From NCBI GenBank assembly GCA_016169945.1, contig JADLSH010000302.1:1-64000 (forward strand): 64,000 nucleotides of DNA, given 5' to 3'. Shown here one piece after another: positions 56,775 through 64,000 of this stretch. Position 1 is the stretch's first letter. Each line of letters starts with the position of its first letter. Both the position numbers and the translations under genes were made by a program. Below the pieces are notes generated by a model. It saw nothing but the letters and a program-made list of their open reading frames with translations, had not been told where the DNA came from and did no database searches. The stretch is from Trachythela sp. YZ-2020. Lineage: Eukaryota; Cnidaria; Anthozoa; Malacalcyonacea; Clavulariidae.

Positions 56775-59643
56775 ATGCCAGGTTTTAACTGTGCACTCTT
56801 TGGCTGTTCGACTAGCCGAACGAGCGATCTGTCTTTGTTTAAAATACCTTCTGTTGGGAAGGCTGATGGAGACGAAACAAAGGCTAAGAAAGAAACTGCG
56901 CGCAAAGAATGGCTTCGTGTGGTTTTACGAACGCGAGAATTGACCCCAGATTTAAAGAAAAGAATAGATGCTAACAATCTGTTCTTGTGTCAACTTCATT
57001 TTAAAGCAGAGTTCATCGTTGATCGTAAGTATCAAGTCATTTTTATTGCGCACGATATGCTTTAATGATATGATAATTGTCGGTCTTTGTTTCAAATTCA
57101 TATTTGAATATTAATAAATTCACGTCGAAGGTTAGTCGAGTAAAAACTGTTTTGTTTCTTTGCAGATGGTAAGCGCAAAACGCTAGATACAGGAGCTGTT
57201 CCGACTGAAAACCTTCCGGTAAGAAGCCACGAAGCGAAGCCCAGTAGCACACGTCGTGTTCTTGTACGACAGCAAAGTGGCCCTTCCTCAGAAAGCCTTG
57301 CATCTCCTTCGCCCCCCGTCGTGCAGGAAACGTTTATTGAATTCACAAGGCATCTGAAGGAAGTTTCACTTGACCCTTGGATGATAGAAGCACTCAACGA
57401 TACTGAAATCAGGATTGTACTTCGTGACAGCGAGCATTCTATACCAAAATACGTCCTGATTATAGATTCGTGTTTACATTTTTCTTTACATGTTTTCAAT
57501 TGGCTTCTCCCTGATCAGCACAAAATCTATTCAAGCTACAGACGAAGGATTAACTCTGGCGAAATTTTGGAACTTGTGCAGTGTATTTCAAACAGTGAAT
57601 ACAAGATATGCGAAGGTTTGCGAGAAAATGATTATCTGAATTCCATTGCTAAAGATCCTGTTGACCCAAGTCACAGTTCATACAGTGTTTCCGATGTTGT
57701 TCGCCATATTGTCCCAAAGAATATTGATATGGAGACAAATTATAGAGTAATGGTGATCTTGCGCTCTGTTGATTGTATGGTCCTTTTCGATCAGGATGTT
57801 AGTAAGGAGCAAGTGATTTGCGAAACCTGTTTCAAGCTTCAGAAGAAAATAAACCAGCAGCAAGCGAGGAAGGAGCGCACATCTAATGCTCCTGCAAGAG
57901 ATAAAGCTCCTTTGGCTGCATGTGGTGCTGAGAAGCTTCGAGCAACAGTGATTGCTGACCGTGTCCGTTTGAAAGACCTTGAGGCAAGACTTGAAAAAAT
58001 GCAACGCCAAATAGAAAAGCATGGTGTCAATGTGAGTAAGCCACTGGAGAAAGATTTGTTGACCATAATGAGCGGACAAAATCTGGATTCAACACCTCAT
58101 ATGAAGTTCTTTTGGGAACAGCAAATGCGTCTTTTGCAAACAAATAAAATGGGACGTAGATACCACCCCCAAGTCATCCGATTTGCTTTGTCAATTCATT
58201 GCAAATCCCCATCAGCCTATAGGGAGATAAGAGAGAGTGGAGCTCTCATATTACCCAGCGAGCGTGTTCTTAGAGATTATAAAAACTATTTTAAACCGGG
58301 AGCTGGTATAACAAAAGAGAACATTGAGGAACTGAAAGAGAAAACATCAACCTATACTGGCATTCAACAATATGTTGCTGTTGTCATGGATGAAATGAAA
58401 ATTCAAGAGAATCTTGTTTTCGACAAATCATCAGGTGAGCTGATCGGCTTTATTGATCTTGGTGATCCAGTAACTACCTTTGCTAATGTCAACGAGGACA
58501 GTGATCCAGTTGCTTCCCATGCACTTGCGTTTTTGGTGAGAGGATTGGCTACCCATCTCAAGCATATTGTCGCCTATTTCTTTACTGGCAATGTAACATC
58601 ATTCCAATTAATGCCATTGTTTTGGAAAGTTGTTGCAGTGCTTGAATCCACAGTAAAGTTAAAGGTGATTGCAGCTGTGAATGATGGCGCATCTCCAAAT
58701 CGGAAGTTTTAACCTCCATGCAAAACTTGGTGGTGTACTCCCTGATGGTGTTGTATACAAAACACCCAATCTTTTCTGTCTCGCCCGAATAATTTACTTC
58801 TTCGCTGATGTACCTCATTTGATAAAGACTGCGAGAAACTGCCTTTATAACTCTGGGTCTGGATCATGCAGTCGATATATGTGGAACAATGGCCATCATC
58901 TGTTATTTAGACATATCGCTGATATGTATTACCGCGATCAAGAGTTCGCCCTTCACAGATTACCTAAACTGACATTGGACCATATTGTGCTGACCAGTTT
59001 TTCAAAGATGAAGGTGAAACTTGCTGTTCAGGTTTTGAGCAGGACAGTTTCAACATGCCTTTTGGAATGTAATGACCCCAGTGTTGTTGGTACTGCAATG
59101 TTCTGCCAGATGGTCAACGATTTTTTCGATTGTACAAATGTGAGGTCTACATCAGAGCATGAAAGAAAGAGAAATGAAAGGATCAAACCCTATGAGAGTA
59201 CTCAGGATGAGCGATTAGTCTGGATGAAGGATACATTTCTAAAGTTCTTGGAGGATTGGAAGTCAAGTATTCAAGCCAGAGAGGGACCATTTACTGCAGC
59301 TGAACGAGAGAAGATGTTTCTGTCCAACCAGACCTATGAAGGATTTAAGATCTCTGCTAATTCGCATGTTGAGGCCATTAAGTTCCTCCTTTCTGAAGGA
59401 TTTTCCTATGTTCTTACAGAACGGTTCATGCAGGATGTCATAGAAGACTATTTTGGACATCAAAGAACTCAGCGAGGAAGATCAGATAACCCTTCAGCAG
59501 AACAGTTTGGCTATAATGATCTAACAATTGCTGTCAAAAGGGATATTGCACCGTCTGTGAGTGGTAACACTGGAGGTCGATATGGCAAGGCAAAGTGGTA
59601 TACTGTCTCTGATGATCCCGTGAAAAAGCGTAAAAAGAAGTGA
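56775..59643 (+). CDS. P-element transposase: THAP finger, RNase-H-like core, GTP-binding insertion (one frameshift)
   Basis: Exon 1 (56775-57024, donor GTAAGT) starts MPGFNCALFGCSTS and ends LCQLHFKAEF: a THAP C2CH zinc finger that would bind the element ends. Exon 2 begins at 57166 after TTTGCAG. It has a coiled-coil stretch around LKDLEARLEKMQRQIEKHG, then YVAVVMDEMKIQENLVFD (first catalytic Asp), FIDLGDP, AAVNDGASPNRKF (second Asp), the insertion-domain strand LPDGVVYKTPNLF, IYFFADVPHLIKTARNCL, and the C-terminal DVIEDYFGHQRTQRG. A one-base shift near 58705 (run GTTTTAA) separates 463- and 320-codon frames; all else is intact. Cut-and-paste transposase, nuclear. Confidence 0.93.
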
Positions 59644-59644
59644 T

Positions 59645-59735
59645 TTAACCCATTGAGCCGCAATGTCCCCCCCCCCCCAGTGTACCCTACTTATTTTTTA
59701 CTTGTCTGACACCAGACAATTTTTACTCAGACTCA
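59645..59735. repeat. Fragment of MITE family B after the transposase stop codon
   Basis: TTAACCCATTGAGCCGCAAT and CTGACACCAGACAATTTT match the left and middle of the TTAA-type MITE. The right end is not clear. It begins 2 bp after the transposase stop. Confidence 0.6.
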
Positions 59736-60876
59736 TAGAGGCACATAGATTCAACCTGCAATGCACCCAAATCTGACCTATTGTTTATTTCTATATTAGC
59801 TAATGTGATGAGGTGACATGTGGGAGGGTAAAGGGGTCAGAATTGACTGGGATGATGTGCAAAATTTGAGCAATTGCATGTCCATGAAGTGTCCCAAAAT
59901 AGTCACCCATTTCTAACCAAACTCCTTTTGCTGTTTGGCAAAGGTGTGAAAGGCGAGTTTCTGGCGCCTTAAAACCAGATTGCTCAGGCAGCCTTCCAAA
60001 GGCTGTCCATGTCGGAATCACAGGATTTCCATATGGTATGGTAATATCTGTTTCCTAGGCATGCTGATGAGCCCTGACATTGGGCGAAACAGCCATTTCC
60101 CCCGCCAAATTTCAATAAAAACTTTTGAAACAATATGATACCTTACTTCCCATCCCTTCTGCATGCATAAACTAAAAGCTGTAATTGTTGCAGAAGCTTA
60201 CTTTATTGGTGTTCAATGTACAGCTATTTCAATTAAGGTAGTTTCTGAGCAAAATGGAAAAGTCCAATACAAGAACAAATAGTCATTAATTTTTTGCATC
60301 TCCCAGCAAGCCTTCCATGCTTGTGGCCTTGCCGTTCAACTTTTCTGCTTTGTTCAGTGACAACCATAATTGAAATAACTGTATTCAATTCAGTACATAA
60401 TGTCAATTAGTATTCTCAGTTAATCAAGGTTGGCAATTAAAATTATATGGCATAAATGTTTGACTCAAAAGGATTAAACTAAAACTCACCTATATCTGTG
60501 GACTTAATTAATGCCTTTTATACATGTTTCCTGATATTTTAATAATGAATGTTTTTTATGTGACATTCAAACCCCTTTTGATTAATTAAAAACTGCCTAT
60601 ATACAAACTAACCTATATTATGACACAGTACACACTTGCAACTTCATGCATTACTATGTTGTAAATTGCAAATTGAATTGTAGTAATTTTTACATGATCC
60701 TCACCACCAAGGCTACTAAAAGGGGTCAACCAAAATGTTGTTCAACCAGACTGAATTCAAACCAAACAATACAAAAATACATACTACAGGTTAGCATGAG
60801 TGTGACATGAGGTAACAGCATTAGTGGTAAGAGTCAGATCAGAAACCATTACTACAATGGTACATTTTGCAACAAG
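59736..60876. other. Interior of the P element between the convergent genes
   Basis: AT-rich with no coding signal that I trust; a short minus frame (59800-60021) has no motif. It would contain the 3' ends and polyadenylation sites of both element genes. Confidence 0.5.
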
Positions 60877-62109
60877 TTACTTGTCCTCATTTTTTCTTTT
60901 AAGTTCTTTCCGTAGGCTTTTGCTCCTAAGTGCTTTTTGCTGCATCTTAAAATTACTAATATAGTCTTTCGCATATGAGAAGCTTCGAACCCTTAAATAC
61001 AGTTTTACAATGTTTTCCAGGCAAAGCTTTTTTGTTTGTTTTGAAATTTCTTGACTACAGTCTTGCGTAATATTTTCCCATAGTGATTTCAACAATGGCA
61101 AGTCAAGTGCATCATTGCATAATGTTTGACAAGGTATACTCCTTACAACACTTGTCTGCTTCTGGATAAATTCTCTGAATAAATTCTCGACAACCTCTAA
61201 TACCCGCACAAGATCTTGAGATGGTGTGACAAGACCACCTCTGCTGCGAGCCTCAATATAAGAATTTTCCACATCAGGGCAAATCATGCTTTGTAATATG
61301 GTTTGAAGCTCGTCATTGTCTTTTTTTATACATTTCTTCCTCAGATTAGCCAACACATAACCTGCTATATAAGATAGAGGCCCACGTTCATGTTCAGTAA
61401 GTTCTGATGAAAGTGTTACACCAGTCTCACTGCCACTGGAAGTAGAGGGCTGTTGTTCACCAGTATAAACACACCCCTTGAACAATGACACCAAATAGTC
61501 TGGCATGGATATCATTATCAGACTACATAGTTGTTGGTTTTGACATTGTAATATAATAGTCGACTCTGGAATAAGTTCATAAAATTCCATTATAAATTTG
61601 TCTTGGTTACGTTTGCGACAAAATCGCTCATAAACAGGCTGTATATGGTTGTATAGAGCATCGTTTGATGATATACTCGCCATATTTGCAGTCATTTCAT
61701 CGTCCCAGAAACCATCCTTCGTTATTTTTGCCTTTATTTTTTCAATAATTGAGGATAGCTCTTCTTTTGTAAGTTTAGCTACTGATGAAGGCACGCTCTT
61801 GTTTCCATGTCCAGCTTTGTTCTTGTGTTTTGCGTTTATATGTCTAGTCAACCCTCCTTTCGACTTACAAATCTTCTCGCAGCTATTGCAAGGGAACGAC
61901 TTTTCGCCGGATATTTCGCTTATAGCATCATCAATCTCTTCTTCCATCGGGTCTTCGCTTCCTTCGACTATGGACAAAGCGATGTCAAAGTTAAACGGCA
62001 AGATATCTTCACCTTCAGCAAACTCCCACTCCTCGCCAACCAAGCTCGAAGTACATTCGCTTTCTATCTCTTCTGGAATCGATACAATTGCCTCCAAATC
62101 TTCGTCCAT
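60877..62109 (-). CDS. C2H2 zinc-finger protein carried by the P element
   Basis: An intact 410-codon frame starting MDEDLEAIVSIPEEIESECT. An acidic N-terminus (~70 residues) is followed by one C2H2 finger, FPCNSCEKICKSKGGLTRHI with NAKH (about residues 73-96). Then come a Lys-rich stretch, a central helical region (TKDGFWDDEMTANMASI), LSYIAGYVLANLRKKC, SRGGLVTPSQDLVRVLEVVE and a basic tail. The IAGYV and GGL-x-PS-x-DL motifs resemble the C-terminal region of THAP9/P-type transposases, which the plus-strand gene seems to lack. It faces the transposase gene and starts about 240 bp inside the right end. Likely roles: a partner or regulator of transposition, by inference. Confidence 0.8.
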   Translation of the reverse strand: MDEDLEAIVSIPEEIESECTSSLVGEEWEFAEGEDILPFNFDIALSIVEGSEDPMEEEIDDAISEISGEKSFPCNSCEKICKSKGGLTRHINAKHKNKAGHGNKSVPSSVAKLTKEELSSIIEKIKAKITKDGFWDDEMTANMASISSNDALYNHIQPVYERFCRKRNQDKFIMEFYELIPESTIILQCQNQQLCSLIMISMPDYLVSLFKGCVYTGEQQPSTSSGSETGVTLSSELTEHERGPLSYIAGYVLANLRKKCIKKDNDELQTILQSMICPDVENSYIEARSRGGLVTPSQDLVRVLEVVENLFREFIQKQTSVVRSIPCQTLCNDALDLPLLKSLWENITQDCSQEISKQTKKLCLENIVKLYLRVRSFSYAKDYISNFKMQQKALRSKSLRKELKRKNEDK

Positions 62110-62314
62110 TACCCTTACTTAGTTATACTTTTGTATCACAGAAAGCCGAGCTATTTTAGTGCAATATTTTGGCGAGAAAAGACAAAAAGATTGCCATCTG
62201 TAATATAATCCCTTATGTAATTTGAGACAATCACCCCCTTATCTCGTCACGTGACATTTTTTCCCTTTGTGCCTCAACACATTTGCCGCCGCTTGCGAAA
62301 ACCCTTTGAAGTTT

Positions 62315-62350
62315 GCCCGCTAGCCAAACCATCTTATTTCATTAACTGTG
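62315..62350. repeat. P-element right terminal inverted repeat
   Basis: GCTAGCCAAACCATCTTATT then TCATTAACTGTG, inverted relative to 56565-56600. The target duplication GTGCTAT follows directly. Confidence 0.95.
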
Positions 62351-62381
62351 GTGCTATACAGCAACATAAAGTCGATGTTAA

Positions 62382-62871
62382 CAGGGTTGCCAACTGTAAA
62401 TGTGTGAAATTCCCAACTAAGCTTCCCAAATATCCCGAGATTCCCCCCAAAATCCCAATGTTCCCACTTTCGTTCCCAATCCCCAAAGACCCCAACCTGC
62501 GAACGGGCATACTCTGAAAAAGAGATTTAGAGATCGCGCCGGTTTCTCGAAATATGTGTAATACTTCATGTTGTATAAATGAAACATACTTCAGTTGGAT
62601 AAACTGATCTAGTATAACATTTGTAACATAAAGTTCAATAGGATGCCAGCAGACGAACGCTGGATTTTTTGAAAATTGTTATTATATTATTGTTTATTTT
62701 AATTAAAAATAATTTTACAAAAAAATCAATTTTTAATTCTCGAACTTTCTGTTCTCAAAAATCCCAAAAAAATCCCGAGCATGAATTTTTAAAACAAAAA
62801 TCCCAAAAAGTTCCCAACTGCTTTTTAAAATCCCTAGATCTCGGGATAAAATCCCGAACTTGGCAACCCTG
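62382..62871. mobile_element. 490-bp hAT-type MITE with 8-bp target duplication
   Basis: Ends CAGGGTTGCCAA and TTGGCAACCCTG. The duplication GATGTTAA is exact at 62374-62381 and 62872-62879. The interior is rich in TCCCAAA and TCCCGA motifs in both halves, which could be subterminal transposase sites. It lies 24 bp from the P-element duplication. Confidence 0.95.
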
Positions 62872-62977
62872 GATGTTAACGACAGATCACGCGGCAGAAA
62901 CTTCTCTGGTGAATTGCATTCTTAAATGCTTAGACGCATGTTATTATTACCATTTGCGTTCAAGCTTGCGGCGTGCG

Positions 62978-63082
62978 GTTTCAAAACGTACGTTTTACGT
63001 TTCAAAACGTACGTTTGGCGTTTCAAAACGTACGTTTGGCGTTTCAAAACGTACGTTTAGCGTTTCAAAACGTACGTTTTGC
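62978..63082. repeat. 21-bp tandem repeat, five copies
   Basis: GTTTCAAAACGTACGTTT plus three varying bases (TAC, GGC, GGC, AGC, TGC). The period of 21 gives a seven-residue VSKRTF-x repeat on the plus strand within an open frame at 62669-63169. That frame also crosses the MITE, so I do not call it a gene. The core AAAACGTACGTTTT is palindromic. Confidence 0.88.
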
Positions 63083-63202
63083 CACGCCCCATGTCATGTT
63101 TGGGCAATGAAACTGACATGTTTTGGGGCTTCGAACAGCATGTTTTGCTACGCACTGGAAAGGTTTTAAAAGTAATTCGCACGTTTACTGTAAGAGCGAG
63201 GT

Positions 63203-63315
63203 TTACAGTCGATTTCAACTAACTTTTCACTCAAATGTTCCGAACTTCGGAACTTCGCAACGAATTTCCGAAGTTCGAAACATTTGAGTGAAAAGTTAGT
63301 TGAAACCAACTGTAA
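63203..63315. repeat. 113-bp palindrome, ~45-bp arms
   Basis: TTTCAACTAACTTTTCACTC and GAGTGAAAAGTTAGTTGAAA are exact inverted copies, with AAATGTTCCGAACTTCGG continuing the arm. A loop of about 20 bp remains. A cruciform or hairpin is possible; probably a small foldback element. Confidence 0.9.
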
Positions 63316-63535
63316 TATTACCATTTGCAAGCAATCGTGACACACTAAATTGAAAACGCTTTTGTTTACGTTTGAAACGTCAAGTTGGGCGGGTCAACAT
63401 TTTAATTATAACGCGCAAAACAATAGGTTTTGACCGTGACATTGACATGTTTGACACTAGAAACGTGCATGTTTTATTATACAAACTTGAGTGATCGTTT
63501 TAAAACAAATTTCGTAAGTTTGATTCGAGCGGCGA

Positions 63536-63815
63536 TGTCTGCCCAAGTGAAAATTTTATACGGACATGAGATGCAAAATTACTAGAATTACTGACACTGT
63601 TAACGAGTTGCATGGATTAAATTTGAAAAAGCTGGATAGCCTAGTACATGGCCTTGTCGGGAGTTAAACACGGAGAACAACTACGGATGCATTACAGGGA
63701 CGACGAAGGGACGTTTGTCACCCTATCAAATGAAAGTGATGTAAAAGACGCTGTTGTTGCCGCCACACCGGTACAAAATGCGGGGGACTTTAACCAGATT
63801 ATGCCAGCGAGTTGA
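63536..63815 (+). pseudogene. PB1-domain segment, broken
   Basis: Starts MSAQVKILYGHEM, then after a shift ITRITDTVNELHGLNLKKLD, and after another HYRDDEGTFVTLSNESDVKD followed by AVVAAT. The lysine in VKILYG and the acidic YRDDEGTFVTL patch match the two faces of PB1 domains, which pair scaffold and kinase proteins (p62, MEKK and aPKC types). Two shifts break it. A further open frame (63754-63996) follows with no motif. The window ends at 64000, so more may lie beyond. Confidence 0.5.
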
Positions 63816-64000
63816 TGATGTCCTAACTCCTGTTGGAAAATCTCGTGCCAGTCGTATAGGCTATCCAGCTTTTTCAAATTTAATTAAATTCATGATCGAC
63901 AAAATTCTAAAAGAAGGAGGCGACCGCATTACTGGCTACATTCCGCGAACGTATGTGCAATATTCCAAAGAATTTGGATATCTCCGAATACAGTAAAACA

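Larger units (their letters stand above)
56565..62350. mobile_element. P-superfamily DNA transposon, 5786 bp, two genes
   Basis: The ends CACAGTTAATGAAATAAGAT and ATCTTATTTCATTAACTGTG are perfect inverted repeats, extending about 35 bp through GGTTTGGCTAGC. A second inverted stretch near each end shares GTCACGTGACGA and ATAAGGGGGTGA. The target duplication is GTGCTAT at 56558-56564 and 62351-62357. Inside are a THAP-type transposase gene (plus) and a zinc-finger gene (minus), facing each other. P-superfamily members usually give 8-bp duplications; here 7 bp match. Confidence 0.93.

Noticed and set aside
61649..62208. Plus-strand genes of 157 and 133 codons
   Set aside because: Both are shadows of the intact minus-strand zinc-finger gene of the P element.

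Overview
The window reads as nuclear DNA of an invertebrate animal. It has GT-AG introns, a synaptic/secretory animal gene (an STXBP5/tomosyn homologue) split into many short exons, tRNA-derived SINEs, a LINE, a DIRS retroelement, a P-superfamily transposon and many hAT-, TTAA- and foldback-type MITEs. AT-rich intergenic DNA, this mix of elements, and one protein family that I associate with cnidarians, molluscs and fish suggest a cnidarian, perhaps an anthozoan. That placement is inference; no species marker is visible.

Layout. (1) About 1-17,000, plus strand: at least 18 exons of the tomosyn-like gene. Its 5' exons and SNARE-like C-terminus are not visible. Its introns carry a foldback satellite (3079-4439), a minisatellite (7868-8815), two full and one truncated copy of a ~500-bp MITE, a TA-flanked foldback and SINEs. 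(2) 17,815-23,420: a broken, intron-bearing copy of a large family with a PIN/FEN-like nuclease motif and a C-terminal CXC-type cysteine cluster, split by a LINE fragment. (3) 24,000-26,460: four short in-phase exons of an unrecognised plus-strand gene. (4) 26,500-41,100: gene-poor DNA with MITEs and a 3.4-kb hAT-type element (33,764-37,145). (5) 41,190-46,430: further plus-strand exons, possibly of the same unrecognised gene. (6) 47,317-48,264: minus-strand exons resembling a HIRAN-like domain protein. (7) 48,438-56,288: a DIRS retroelement whose tyrosine recombinase is split by a 3.2-kb LINE. (8) 56,565-62,350: a P-superfamily element with matching terminal repeats and a 7-bp target duplication. 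It carries a THAP transposase on the plus strand and a separate zinc-finger gene on the minus strand. (9) 62,382-62,871: a hAT-type MITE with an 8-bp duplication, then a 21-bp repeat, a long palindrome and a damaged PB1-domain segment.

The most interesting points are the two-gene P element, the nuclease-plus-CXC family, the orientation-switching satellite inside a MITE, and the LINE-in-DIRS nest. Many otherwise well-preserved genes are broken by single-base shifts, several in or next to homopolymer runs. Assembly error is therefore a real alternative to pseudogene decay for several calls. Introns mean that most coding calls are exon fragments. No functional RNA gene, CRISPR array or bacterial-type regulation was seen.
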